Shown: positions 36,818 to 47,366, counted from the first letter of the stretch. The stretch: DNA of 64,000 nucleotides from Duganella sp. Root1480D1 (GCF_001427305.1 NZ_LMFZ01000007.1:153547-217546), one strand, 5' to 3'. The notes: generated by a model not told the origin, from the sequence alone. Numbers and translations are program-made.

Positions 36818-38070
36818 AAGGCGCCTCCTTCGAGTTGGCGCGCCAACGAGGCGGCTTCTGCATCTTCAAGACCCTGCTGGCGGCGCCATGCCAGTGCCGG
36901 ATGGGCTGCAGCGGGATCGCGCGCTGCGAGTGCCGCTTGCAGCAGGATGCGCAGGTCTGCCGGCTCCTTCTGCACCTGCCAGTTGGCCAGTGCAAGTTCC
37001 AGTGCGGCCCGCGCGTTATGGCGCAACTTCAATTCAAAGCGAGCCTGCTCGCGCTGGTGGATTGCGTCGCCACGGCGCGTGGCCGCATCGAAGCGCGCTT
37101 GCAGTTCAGCGATGGCGCTGGCCACCTCCGGTGCGCGAGGCGACGGCGCAGCTTGCGCAGCGATCGTATGCCGCAGCAGCAGGCCATCGACGCGCAGATG
37201 GTCGCGCAGCAGCGCCAGCACTTCGGCGGAGCGGCCCTGGTCCAGCAGAAGGTCGGCATAAGCGCCAAGCACGTAACTCTCGCCGGGCGCCAAGGCAAGT
37301 ACCTGGCTGAAGCGCAATTCCGCGCGCGCGGCATCGCCGCGCCGCGCTGCCAATTCGCCAAGCAGGGTCAAGGCCCAAAGCCGCAGGCCGGCATTCGACG
37401 CGTCCGGGGCGCCGGCGCTGTCCGAGCGCTCGATAGCCAAGGCCAGCAAGCGCTCGCTGGCCGCAAGCTCGCCATTGGTGGCGCGGGCGTTGGCCAGGCA
37501 GGTCATGCTGGCCAACTGGCCGGCCAGCGACGACAGGCGCCCACAACTGTGAACAGCCGCATCATATTCGCCGCGCACTACCTGCACCGTCGCCAGCGTC
37601 AGCCACGCCTGGGCATTCCCCGGATCTGCGCGCGTCACGGCGTCCAGGTCGCGGATAGCCTCCACGAAGCGGTGGCCCGATTGCAGCAGTGTCGCCCGCA
37701 TCAGCAGCACCGGCACCGGCGGCGCGGCCGCCTGCCACCAGGGAGCCAGCGCAGCCTGCGCGTATCCCAAGTAACGTGGATCGCCCGACGCGCGCCCAAG
37801 CTCGATGTAGCGCCGCGCTGCGTCGGCGGCAACCGCCGGATCGCGCGGCGCCGCCGCCAACTGCGCGCGCTGGCGGCGCAAGGCTGCATCGAACGCACTA
37901 CCACGGCGTGGCAGCGTCTCCAGTACTTCGGCACCGGACTGCGGCACGAACGCCGCTGCCAGGCCTGGCAGCGGCAGGGCCATCGATGCGAAGGCGGCAA
38001 AGGCCAACGCATCGGCTGCGGCCGCAGCGGCGCGAATGATACAGCTGACGGGTTTCATGGCCGCCCTCAC
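36814..38070 (-). CDS. Exported tetratricopeptide repeat protein
   Basis: 418 residues. N-terminal hydrophobic signal (about 10-38), then an almost fully helical, Ala-rich protein with TPR-like units, for example VTRADPGNAQAWLTLATVQV, GELAASERLLALAIERSD and PGESYVLGAYADLLLDQGRS. It is probably a periplasmic scaffold for the products of the same operon. The start is GTG 38070 (GTGA overlap with the lipoprotein gene) or ATG 38058. The stop overlaps the HupE-like gene. Confidence 0.78.
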   Translation of the reverse strand: MRAAMKPVSCIIRAAAAAADALAFAAFASMALPLPGLAAAFVPQSGAEVLETLPRRGSAFDAALRRQRAQLAAAPRDPAVAADAARRYIELGRASGDPRYLGYAQAALAPWWQAAAPPVPVLLMRATLLQSGHRFVEAIRDLDAVTRADPGNAQAWLTLATVQVVRGEYDAAVHSCGRLSSLAGQLASMTCLANARATNGELAASERLLALAIERSDSAGAPDASNAGLRLWALTLLGELAARRGDAARAELRFSQVLALAPGESYVLGAYADLLLDQGRSAEVLALLRDHLRVDGLLLRHTIAAQAAPSPRAPEVASAIAELQARFDAATRRGDAIHQREQARFELKLRHNARAALELALANWQVQKEPADLRILLQAALAARDPAAAHPALAWRRQQGLEDAEAASLARQLEGGAL

Positions 38071-38309
38071 TCTACCGCCACCGGTTCGCCGCCATCCGGC
38101 GCGGCGAGCGCTGTGCCGTCAACATCGGCCGGCTCGGTGGTCTCGGGTGCGTTGCGGACCAGCACCAGCAGCGCCGAAGTGAACGTGTCGCCCGGTGGCG
38201 GCGGGACCGGCGCCTGGTCGGGCATCGAGATCGCCGCAGCGGAATCGCCACCACCGCCGCCGCAGCCGGCCAACAGCGCGGCCGCAAAAGCAAGACATAG
38301 ACGTTTCAT
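38067..38309 (-). CDS. Small lipoprotein
   Basis: 80 residues: signal MKRLCLAFAAALLAGC with a lipobox LAGC, a GGGGGD linker and a Pro-rich stretch (APVPPPPGD). A short tail of about 45 residues follows, with no recognised domain. It lies 12 bp after the DUF4331 gene and overlaps the TPR gene, so it is a true member of the operon despite its size. Probably anchored in the outer or inner membrane. Confidence 0.7.
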   Translation of the reverse strand: MKRLCLAFAAALLAGCGGGGGDSAAAISMPDQAPVPPPPGDTFTSALLVLVRNAPETTEPADVDGTALAAPDGGEPVAVE

Positions 38310-38321
38310 GATCGCGCCCTC

Positions 38322-39785
38322 CTATTGCTGCGGCGAGCCGGCAATCGGCGTTTTCAGGTAAGGGAAGCCGGCGCTGAAGTAGCTGTCGTCCAGGTAGGCG
38401 CCATCGGTGAAGCGAATCGCGCCGGCTGGCGCATCGGCAGGCGCGCAGCCGATATTCAGCGTGCACAGCTTACCCATCACCACGCGCAAGGCAATATCCA
38501 CCACGTCATCGCCCGGCCGGCGTCCATTCGGGAAGCCAGCGTTGTCGCCATCGATCACACCCAACCGCTTCTGAGCCCCCTTGGCAACCGGCGCAATCGA
38601 GGTATTCAGGCGCAGCATTTCGGATGCCTTCACATGCGAAGGCTGGTTCAATCCCGGCACGCCGGTAAGGAAGGTTGTTACCAGGTCGTTGCGTGGGAAG
38701 TTGGTGGGCGCCTTGGCGCCCGCGCTGCCGAACAGTACTTCCACCAGCGCCGGCAAGGTCGGGTTGGTCACATAATCCGCGAACTGGCCGTCCTGCACAG
38801 GCTTGCTATGGTTGAAGCGGTCCTTGTCCTTTAGGCCGATCACCACCTCGTTCACCAGCGGCATGCCGAGCCGCGACACCTGCGTCCACGCGCCGCCCTC
38901 CTTCGAGCCGCCGTTTGGATTGAGCAAACGCCCCTGCCGCAGGCTGGCCGTGGTCCAGCCGCCGATCACCGCCTCCGTGCCGGAGGTGAGGCAGGATGCA
39001 GCCACCTCCAGTTCTATCGACGTTACGTTCTTGTCGTCCAGGTCATCGCGCGCATTCTTCTCCGCATTGGCAAGGAATTCCACCGCCGGCGCCTTGATGT
39101 TGATCAAGTCAAAAGTCTCGCCCAGGTTGACCACGAACGAATCCTTGCGCTGCCCGACAAACATGCGCCCCGGCACCGCGCAGCCGGGAATATTCACGGC
39201 GTACACGTGCTTGCCCGCATACCCCGCGTAATCGGGAATCGACTTGTTGCCGATATTGTCGATCGGCTTGTCGAACACCGTGGCGCCGTTGCCCGCCATG
39301 CGCACCGGCTGCCGCACGCCGCGCCGGTCGCCGCGCACCACGTCCACCGTGTAGGTCTCGCGCACATTCAGGCCGGCGGCATTGACGTCGTTGACCGGCC
39401 CGCCATTGATCACCAGCGGAATCGGCACCTTCTTGCCGCCCACCGTGAACGCGGCATTCTTGAACGTGTTGGTGAAGCGGAACTGGAAAGTCAGGTCTTC
39501 CCGCGCATCGCCGTTGTTATCGATATGGATCTCGTACAGCGCATCCGGATCCATGGTGAAGAAATTCGGTCCGCCATATGCATCCTGCAAAGGCACGTAG
39601 TTGGCGATCAGGGTCACGAATTGCTCGCGGCCCGGCTCGTAGCTACGGAACAGGTAGAAGTCTGTCCCGTCGACCTTGGGTTGACGTGTGATGAACGGTG
39701 CTTCGCGGTGGCTGGACGCCTGCGCCGCCGGCGCCAGGGCCGACAGCAGGGCTAACTGGACAGCAGCTTGCTTGATGAGTGCCAT
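38322..39785 (-). CDS. DUF4331 family exported protein
   Basis: 487 residues with signal peptide (LALLSALAPAAQA) cut before SSHREAPFIT, the hallmark N-terminus of DUF4331. Further family features are KVDGTDFYLFRSYEPGRE, DPDALYEIHIDNNGDAREDL and GGRRPGDDVVDIALR. Length is typical. The function of DUF4331 is not known. GGAGGAAACC before ATG 39785 is a strong ribosome binding site. It is first in the operon with lipoprotein, TPR and HupE-like genes. Confidence 0.88.
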   Translation of the reverse strand: MALIKQAAVQLALLSALAPAAQASSHREAPFITRQPKVDGTDFYLFRSYEPGREQFVTLIANYVPLQDAYGGPNFFTMDPDALYEIHIDNNGDAREDLTFQFRFTNTFKNAAFTVGGKKVPIPLVINGGPVNDVNAAGLNVRETYTVDVVRGDRRGVRQPVRMAGNGATVFDKPIDNIGNKSIPDYAGYAGKHVYAVNIPGCAVPGRMFVGQRKDSFVVNLGETFDLINIKAPAVEFLANAEKNARDDLDDKNVTSIELEVAASCLTSGTEAVIGGWTTASLRQGRLLNPNGGSKEGGAWTQVSRLGMPLVNEVVIGLKDKDRFNHSKPVQDGQFADYVTNPTLPALVEVLFGSAGAKAPTNFPRNDLVTTFLTGVPGLNQPSHVKASEMLRLNTSIAPVAKGAQKRLGVIDGDNAGFPNGRRPGDDVVDIALRVVMGKLCTLNIGCAPADAPAGAIRFTDGAYLDDSYFSAGFPYLKTPIAGSPQQ

Positions 39786-39851
39786 GGTTTCCTCCCGTGT
39801 GGTTGGTTGCCATGGCATATACGCGGCGGATTCGCCGCCGGATTCAAATCC
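39786..39851 (-). promoter_or_regulatory. Possible ECF-type promoter and hairpin before the DUF4331 gene
   Basis: On the minus strand TGAATCC, 16 bases, CGTATA could be an ECF-style -35/-10 pair. The spacer contains a GC-rich hairpin GCGGCG-AATC-CGCCGC (39823-39838). The hairpin may equally end the upstream cyanophycinase transcript. Confidence 0.35.
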
Positions 39852-41267
39852 TCATTTATATTTGTATAGCGGCCGCGTGATTTCGATAGGCCTGATATCC
39901 AGGCGGATGTTCAGCACCGAATACGCTTCAGCCACGCTGGACACGTAGCCCACCGTGTCAGCCGTCTTGGTGAAGCGGAATTCGAAGCCGACTTCGGTTC
40001 CGCTGGCGCGCGGGTTGCCGCTGGCGATCCCGATCGCTTCTTCCTGGTTGCTGTCGATCAGGCGTTCCATCAGGTCGATTACCGCGCTATTGCCCAGCAC
40101 ATCATTGCTGAACACAGCGCCGCGCCCAAGCGTGCGCGTGGGGTCGATGCGGCCGCCGGCCTTGTCGTTGGACGGCATGAACATATGGGTGCCGATATTG
40201 AACTTGTCGCCGCGGTCGAGATAACTGATCACGGCATTGCGCACGCCGAAATGCGGCGCTTCCTTGTCCCATTCGGCGCGCGACAGGTCGATCAGCAGTG
40301 CGCCTTTATAGCCGATGATCTCCACCTCGCGCTGGGCATTCACCACCATGGCGCTGTCTTCGTCGATGCCAAGCCCGATCTGGTAGCCCTTGGCCAGCAT
40401 GGCCGGAATCATGCGCGCAAAGCGGCCCCGCACCAGCAGGTGCTGGTCCACGAACACGTCGTCGCCGATGAAGCCAAGGCCAGGGCCCAGTTCACGGCCG
40501 TCGGCAATGCCGGTCTGCAGCATCGACAATACCGCCTTGGGATTCGCGAACATGGTACTGCTCATGATGGCCGCACCGGCCGAGGAGCCGGCAACCACGC
40601 CGCCACGGCGATACACATCCCACACCGCCTCCAGCACTGCGGTCTGGGTGCCGTCCTCGCGCAGCAGCGCCTTGGTAATGCGCCCCTGGTCGCCGCCGGC
40701 GAAATAGACGCCGTCCGACTCGCGGATCTTTTTCGCGAGCGCGGCGTCGTCCGCATTCTTCTTGTAGTCGCTGCCGGCCAGGCGCACGGCAACCGGCACC
40801 AGGAAGGCATCCGCGCCCCACTTGCGCAGGTAGCCGATGATGGTCTGGGCCGAACGCTCCGGATTGCCGGCCGCCGATGGGAAAACTGCGATGCGCGAGC
40901 CCTTGCCGCCGGCCAGCTTCACCACGCGCTGCCAAACGTCCGCATTGTCCCCGCGCAGGCCGCCGCCGATGATGACCAGGGATCCCTGGTGTGACGCAAC
41001 CGGCGAAGGGGCGATCGCCGCCGAGCCGCCGCTGACAGTCGCACTGGCGCCGGCCACGATGCGCACCGGGGCAGCCGTATCGGGCAGCGGTGGTGTCAAA
41101 GGCGGCGCAGTGGGAGGCCTGGACGGCGCGTCCGGCGGCGGCGTGGTACTGGTGCGGGCAGGAATGGGGTTCTTGGGCGGCGCTTCGCGGGCATGGATCG
41201 GAAGGCCGCATGCGGCTAGCAAGGCCAGGCCCAAACGGGCCAGGCCGGCGGGGGAGTACAGCTTCAC
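39852..41267 (-). CDS. Exported cyanophycinase (peptidase S51)
   Basis: 471 residues. It starts at GTG 41267, set by AGGAGG five bases upstream, which gives the signal LARLGLALLAACGLPIHA with a possible lipobox LAAC. A Pro/Thr-rich linker (about 30-70) follows, then an S51 cyanophycinase domain: GSLVIIGGGLRGDN, SDGVYFAGGDQGRITKAL, and the nucleophile serine in VAGSSAGAAIMSS. Cyanophycinases cut the Asp-Arg polymer cyanophycin to beta-Asp-Arg dipeptides. The export signal suggests use of external polymer. An ATG at 41312 is less likely because it has no good ribosome binding site. Confidence 0.88.
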   Translation of the reverse strand: MKLYSPAGLARLGLALLAACGLPIHAREAPPKNPIPARTSTTPPPDAPSRPPTAPPLTPPLPDTAAPVRIVAGASATVSGGSAAIAPSPVASHQGSLVIIGGGLRGDNADVWQRVVKLAGGKGSRIAVFPSAAGNPERSAQTIIGYLRKWGADAFLVPVAVRLAGSDYKKNADDAALAKKIRESDGVYFAGGDQGRITKALLREDGTQTAVLEAVWDVYRRGGVVAGSSAGAAIMSSTMFANPKAVLSMLQTGIADGRELGPGLGFIGDDVFVDQHLLVRGRFARMIPAMLAKGYQIGLGIDEDSAMVVNAQREVEIIGYKGALLIDLSRAEWDKEAPHFGVRNAVISYLDRGDKFNIGTHMFMPSNDKAGGRIDPTRTLGRGAVFSNDVLGNSAVIDLMERLIDSNQEEAIGIASGNPRASGTEVGFEFRFTKTADTVGYVSSVAEAYSVLNIRLDIRPIEITRPLYKYK

Positions 41268-41389
41268 GATGGCCTCCTGTTCTGCTTGCTCACTGGCATC
41301 GCTGCTAGACATCTGGGTAATACCTTTCCGACAGTGTAGCCGGACGCAACGGCGGAGTAAAACCCTTTCGTGCGTCCTGCCACACGGTG

Positions 41390-41905
41390 TTATTGCGCCT
41401 TCAGGTAGCGCTCCGGCAGCGGGGTCTTTTCTCCCTCCGGCTGCCACAGGAGTTGCAAAATCCACCAGCGCGTGCCGTCATTGACCAGCTGGATGGAATT
41501 GATGCCGCGCACAAAAGGCTTGTCCGCCGGGGCATGGCGCGCTTCATAGGTGCTGAAAACCTGGGCAATCTGTCCATATTCCTCGCCCTTGCGCGCGAGT
41601 TCGGACTCGTAGAAGCCCTCCTTCGCGAACACCGGCGTCACGCGGGTGATGTAGTCTTCCAGCGACAGTACGCGGGTGTTGATCGCGCCATCCTTGCCGG
41701 TGCTGTGCACCACCATACGGCCGTCGTTGCGGAACAGGGAACGCAGGCGGTCCCAGTCGCGCGCCTTGCCGGCCGGGCCGGAGATGGTGTCGTACAGGGC
41801 GGCCACGATGCCGTCCACGGATGCCACGTCGGACGGGCGCGCGCCCTGCGCGAACGCACTACCGCTGGCCAGCACCAACAGTAGCAAACTTGCTAACTTC
41901 TTCAT
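41390..41905 (-). CDS. Exported NTF2-like (SnoaL-fold) protein
   Basis: 171 residues: signal KKLASLLLLVLASGSAFA, then an NTF2-like domain with VDGIVAALYDTISGPAG, DWDRLRSLFRNDGRMVV, and the C-terminal strand GTRWWILQLLWQPE. GGAGAGTCA precedes the ATG at 41905. The NTF2 fold serves many roles, so no reaction is proposed. It is divergent from argH and upstream of the cyanophycinase gene in the same orientation, 122 bp apart. Confidence 0.8.
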   Translation of the reverse strand: MKKLASLLLLVLASGSAFAQGARPSDVASVDGIVAALYDTISGPAGKARDWDRLRSLFRNDGRMVVHSTGKDGAINTRVLSLEDYITRVTPVFAKEGFYESELARKGEEYGQIAQVFSTYEARHAPADKPFVRGINSIQLVNDGTRWWILQLLWQPEGEKTPLPERYLKAQ

Positions 41906-41968
41906 TGACTCTCCTACTAATTTATAATCGTTTGAATTTCCCGTGCAAATCTCACCGCAAAAGCCACT

Positions 41969-43363
41969 ATGACAGATCAATTCTCCAAGAAGGCGGAAGC
42001 CTGGTCCGCTCGTTTCTCCGAACCTGTTTCCGACCTCGTGAAACGTTACACCGCCTCGGTGTTTTTTGACAAGCGCATGGCCAAGGCCGATATCGAAGGT
42101 TCCCTGGCCCACGCCGACATGCTGGCTGCGCAAGGCATCATCCCGGCCGCCGACCTGGCTGCGATCCAGAAGGGCCTGGCCCAGGTCAGCGCCGAAATCG
42201 ACGGCGGCCAGTTCGAATGGCAGCTCGACCTGGAAGACGTGCACCTGAATATCGAAAAGCGCCTGACCGAACTGGTTGGCGACGCCGGCAAGCGCCTGCA
42301 CACCGGCCGCTCCCGCAACGACCAGGTGGCCACCGACATCCGCCTGTACGTGCGTTCCGCCATCGACGACATTACCGGCCTGCTGCAGCAGCTGCGCGGC
42401 GCCCTGGTCGACCTGGCCGAGAAGAACGCCGACGTGATCCTGCCTGGCTTCACCCACATGCAGGTGGCGCAGCCGATCACCTTCGGCCACCACATGCTGG
42501 CTTATGTTGAAATGTTCGGCCGCGACGTCGAACGCATGCAGGATTGCCGCAAGCGCGTGAACCGCCTGCCGCTGGGCGCCGCCGCACTGGCCGGCACCAC
42601 CTTCCCGATCGACCGCCTGCGCGTTGCCAAGACCCTGGGCTTCGACGACGTGTGCCACAACTCGCTGGATGCGGTGTCGGACCGCGACTTCGCGATCGAA
42701 TTCACCGCTGCGGCGTCGCTGGTGATGATGCACGTGTCGCGCATGTCGGAAGAGCTGATCATCTGGATGAGCCCACGCGTTGGCTTTATCGACATCGCCG
42801 ACCGCTTCTGCACCGGCTCCTCGATCATGCCGCAGAAGAAAAACCCGGACGTGCCGGAACTGGCGCGCGGCAAGACCGGCCGTGTGTACGGCCACCTGAT
42901 GGGCCTGCTGACCCTGATGAAGGGCCAGCCGCTGGCTTACAACAAGGACAACCAGGAAGATAAGGAACCGCTGTTCGACACCGTCGATACCGTGGTCGAT
43001 ACCTTGCGCATTTTCGCCGACATGGCCGGCGGCATTACCGTCAAGCCGGAAGCCATGCGTTCGGCTGCACTGCAGGGTTACGCCACCGCGACCGACCTGG
43101 CCGACTACCTGGTGAAGAAAGGCTTGCCATTCCGCGATGCGCACGAAGCGGTGGCGCATGCCGTGCGCGCCTGCGACGACTTGAAGATCGACCTGGCCGA
43201 AATGTCGCTGGAACAACTGCAGGCGTTCTCGCCGCTGGTAGGCGAGGATGTGTTTGCGGTGCTGACGCTGGAAGGCTCGGTGGCGGCGCGTGACCACGTT
43301 GGCGGTACTGCGCCGAACCAGGTGCGCATGGCGATTGCGCGCGTGCGGGGGCAGTTGGCCTAA
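41969..43363 (+). CDS. argH: Argininosuccinate lyase
   Basis: 464 residues, standard length. It splits argininosuccinate to arginine and fumarate, the last step of arginine synthesis. The fumarase/aspartase superfamily signature [12 protein letters not shown] lies at about 282-293. [13 protein letters not shown] (about 111-123) and TFPIDR are conserved active-site parts. Homotetramer in the cytoplasm by family knowledge. No operon partner; the next gene follows a family B repeat. Confidence 0.97.
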   Translation: MTDQFSKKAEAWSARFSEPVSDLVKRYTASVFFDKRMAKADIEGSLAHADMLAAQGIIPAADLAAIQKGLAQVSAEIDGGQFEWQLDLEDVHLNIEKRLTELVGDAGKRLHTGRSRNDQVATDIRLYVRSAIDDITGLLQQLRGALVDLAEKNADVILPGFTHMQVAQPITFGHHMLAYVEMFGRDVERMQDCRKRVNRLPLGAAALAGTTFPIDRLRVAKTLGFDDVCHNSLDAVSDRDFAIEFTAAASLVMMHVSRMSEELIIWMSPRVGFIDIADRFCTGSSIMPQKKNPDVPELARGKTGRVYGHLMGLLTLMKGQPLAYNKDNQEDKEPLFDTVDTVVDTLRIFADMAGGITVKPEAMRSAALQGYATATDLADYLVKKGLPFRDAHEAVAHAVRACDDLKIDLAEMSLEQLQAFSPLVGEDVFAVLTLEGSVAARDHVGGTAPNQVRMAIARVRGQLA

Positions 43364-43466
43364 AACCGGTAACCCGGTGTCTGACCCGCAGGGCCGGACA
43401 CCAATGCCAGCAGCGGCCGCGTGTCAAGTGTCAGACCCCGCGGGTCTGACACTGGTTTACCGGTTT
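43362..43466. repeat. Family B repeat pair in inverted arrangement
   Basis: Right unit: GTGTCAGACCC (43428-43438), loop CGC, GGGTCTGACAC (43442-43452), then TGGTTTACCGGTTTT. Left unit: AAAACCGGTAACCCGGTGTC (43362-43381), with a hairpin GGTGTCTGACCC-GCA-GGGCCGGACACC using two G-U pairs (43376-43402). The two outer ends AAAACCGGTAA and TTACCGGTTTT are reverse complements and could close one large structure. Confidence 0.85.
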
Positions 43467-43527
43467 TCGCCGCGCGCAGAATCCGCTAATATCCTTGCAA
43501 TAACTATTCCAACTATGGAGACAAGTA

Positions 43528-44066
43528 ATGCAAGGATTCCTCCGCCTTTCCGGCTGGCTGGACCGCATCAGCTACCGCTGCGGACAGTTGGCCAACCTGA
43601 TGATACTGGCCTCCTGTTTCATCAGCGCCTCCAATGCCATGATCCGTTATGGCTTCGACTGGAGTTCCAACGCCCTGCTCGAAATGCAGTGGTACCTGTT
43701 TGGCGCCGCCGTGATGCTTGGCGCCAGCTACACCTTCCAGCGCAATGAACACGTGCGTGTCGACCTGGTCTACGGCCACGTCTCCGAACGCAAGCAATTG
43801 TGGATCGACGTCTTCGGCATCATCTTCTTCCTGTTCCCAGCCTGCATCCTGTTTGCCTGGCTGTCGTGGGAATCGCTGTTCCTGCCGTCCTGGGCCATCA
43901 TGGAACAATCAAGCAACGCCGGCGGCCTGCCGCGCTGGCCGATCAAATTCGTGGTACCTATCGGCTTTGCCCTGCTCACGCTGCAAGGCCTGTCCGAGCT
44001 GATCAAACGCATTGCCCACCTCACCGGCCAGGCCCTGCTGGACAGCAAATACGAAAGGCCAGTGCA

Positions 44067-44070
<4 letters not shown>
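43528..44070 (+). CDS. TRAP transporter small permease (DctQ type)
   Basis: 180 residues with four membrane helices (about 20-40, 53-72, 90-115 and 135-155). DctQ-family features: NAMIRYGFDWSSNALLEMQW, AVMLGASYTFQRNEHVRVD. It pairs with the large permease to bring in an organic acid using the sodium gradient. GGAG precedes the ATG; the stop overlaps the dctM-like gene as ATGA. No periplasmic binding protein gene (dctP) lies beside it. Confidence 0.9.
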
Positions 44071-45767
<1,697 letters not shown>

Positions 45768-45774
45768 TGGCTAC

Positions 45775-45799
45775 GTGCCGGCGCAGGCTGCGCCGGCAC
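45775..45799. terminator. Inverted repeat between convergent genes
   Basis: GTGCCGGCGCA, loop GGC, TGCGCCGGCAC: a perfect 11-bp GC-rich stem just after the TRAP gene and before the DUF4124 gene stop. There is no T tract, so it may be a factor-dependent or bidirectional terminator. Confidence 0.55.
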
Positions 45800-45810
45800 A
45801 CCTGGCTGGA

Positions 45811-46281
45811 TCAGTCCAGCGGGCCGCAGGCGTTCTTGGTGTACTCGGATTCCAGCTTGTCGATATCGTTCTGGGTCCTGGACATCGCATCGAGCTGGGA
45901 ATTGCGGCGGTTTTCGTTGCGCTGGCCGTACAGCTCTTCGCGGCGGGTGCGCAGCGAATCGCAGCTCTGTTTTGGCGCGGGCTTGCTGGCAGCAACGTCG
46001 CGCGCTGCCTCTGAATCTTCCTTGGCTTTCTTCTCGCGCGCTTCGCGGTTGCGCGCGGCCAGTTCGTCGGCGCGCTCGCGGTCTTCCTGCGCACGCGTCT
46101 GGGCAGCTTTCACCTGGGCGGCAGTGGGCGGCGGCGGATAGTCGATGGCTGCGCCGATTTTGGGACACGGCATGGACTGGTAAGTTACCTTGCCATCCAC
46201 CGTGCACTTGAATAGCCCCTGCGCGCCGGCCTGCGATGCGGCGGCCATGCCAAGGACTGCGAACAACAGCGCTTTCTTCAT
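45811..46281 (-). CDS. DUF4124 domain-containing exported protein
   Basis: 156 residues. Signal peptide KKALLFAVLGMAAASQAGA, then the short DUF4124 unit with GLFKCTVDGKVTYQSMPCP (two cysteines). A long charged coiled coil follows (about 60-130, RERADELAARNREAREKKAK), with a C-terminal pair of cysteines. Periplasmic; no function known. It follows the VOC gene by 5 bp and is probably co-transcribed with it. Confidence 0.82.
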   Translation of the reverse strand: MKKALLFAVLGMAAASQAGAQGLFKCTVDGKVTYQSMPCPKIGAAIDYPPPPTAAQVKAAQTRAQEDRERADELAARNREAREKKAKEDSEAARDVAASKPAPKQSCDSLRTRREELYGQRNENRRNSQLDAMSRTQNDIDKLESEYTKNACGPLD

Positions 46282-46286
46282 TGCGC

Positions 46287-46664
46287 TTACTCCCAATGGG
46301 TCTGGGTCAAAAATTTGAGCCGGTTATTGTCTGGATCGAGAACGGACATGACACGCAGGTCCGCTCCCAGGTCATTGTTCGGCGCTTGCTCGACGTTCAC
46401 GCCGTACTCCAGGAAGTCGTCATACAGGGCATCGACGTCCGGAACATAAAAGTGTACCAGCCCGCCGGGCTGGCAGTCGCCCGAATGTTCCGATAAGAAA
46501 ATTTCCATGCCATCGAGCATCATCGAGGCAAAGCTCGGCATGCCCGGCTCGAAGTGGTGCGTCCACTCCTCGCGAAAGCCAAGCGACTCATAGAAAGGCT
46601 TGCTGGCGGCGTAGCTCGCCACCCGCAATGCCGGCACTACCCGCTGCGTGTCTTTCAAGCCCAT
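46287..46664 (-). CDS. VOC family protein (bleomycin-resistance-like)
   Basis: 125 residues with the vicinal-oxygen-chelate fold: VVPALRVASYAASKPFYESL, FASMMLDGMEIFLSEHSGD, GGLVHFYVPDVDALYDDF and LDPDNNRLKF. It is closest to bleomycin-binding or glyoxalase-like proteins that act as dimers. The exact ligand is not evident, so drug resistance should not be assumed. GGGAG precedes the ATG. Confidence 0.88.
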   Translation of the reverse strand: MGLKDTQRVVPALRVASYAASKPFYESLGFREEWTHHFEPGMPSFASMMLDGMEIFLSEHSGDCQPGGLVHFYVPDVDALYDDFLEYGVNVEQAPNNDLGADLRVMSVLDPDNNRLKFLTQTHWE

Positions 46665-46703
46665 GCTGACTCCCTGTAGGTTTGCCCTACAGGGGAGTGT
46701 ACA

Positions 46704-47366
46704 TCAGTGCTTGTGCGCGATCATGTTGGAGAGGACGCTGAAGGCGGCGCCTGTGTGTTCCTTCTCCAGCAGCAGGGTGAGCTCGGTGTGGGTCGAGATC
46801 AGGTTGATCAGGTTGACCTTGTCCCATGCCAGCTTCTTCAGGATGGCGTGGTAGATGCCCGGCGTGCGCCAGGAATCGGCAGTCAGCTGCAGCGTGACGG
46901 CATTCAGGTTCTCCAGCCGCGCCAGCAGGCGTTCGCCGGCGAAGATCTGTTCGACCAGCCCGATGAACGGACGGCTGCAGATCACCACCACTTCTTCGCT
47001 GCCGCGGGTCACGGTCAGGTACAGGCCGTGGCCGGTGCCCGAACGCTCCAGCAACTGGCGGTGGCATTCATCGATGCGGTCCGAACGGCGGAACGTGAAC
47101 TCGACAAGATCGGTGCGTGCGGTCAATTGGCCGGACTGCTGGGCCAGTACCAGTTCCTGTGCATCCTTGTCCGGCAGGCGTCCGGCCACGCGCCGCAAGG
47201 CCATGACCACGGCCGCCTGGCCGACAGGCTTCCACAGGTCGTTCTGGAGCTGCGGTTGCAGCTGGCGCGCCAGTTCCGACAGGTTGATCAAGCCACGACG
47301 CAGTCCTTCGCTCAGGAAGGGCGACTCCGTGACGATCCTTTCGACTTTCGTAGATATAGACAACAT
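46704..47366 (-). CDS. ACT-domain-like regulatory protein
   Basis: 220 residues, soluble. N-terminal helical part with KVERIVTESPFLSEGLRRGL and INLSELARQLQPQL. The C-terminal part resembles the tandem ACT segments of aspartate kinase, with VTLQLTADSWRTPGIYHAIL and VNLINLISTHTELTLLLE (about 180-205). It has no kinase domain. Start ATG 47366 follows GAGGG by ten bases. It may sense an amino acid, but that is inference from the ACT-like part. Confidence 0.6.
   Translation of the reverse strand: MLSISTKVERIVTESPFLSEGLRRGLINLSELARQLQPQLQNDLWKPVGQAAVVMALRRVAGRLPDKDAQELVLAQQSGQLTARTDLVEFTFRRSDRIDECHRQLLERSGTGHGLYLTVTRGSEEVVVICSRPFIGLVEQIFAGERLLARLENLNAVTLQLTADSWRTPGIYHAILKKLAWDKVNLINLISTHTELTLLLEKEHTGAAFSVLSNMIAHKH

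Noticed and set aside
43362-43466. CRISPR-like repeats
   Set aside because: Only two inverted, unequal hairpin units without regular spacers and without cas genes; better explained as intergenic palindromic elements.
46287-46664. Antibiotic-resistance gene (bleomycin)
   Set aside because: The VOC fold is shared by many enzymes and binding proteins; nothing specific for bleomycin binding was identified.
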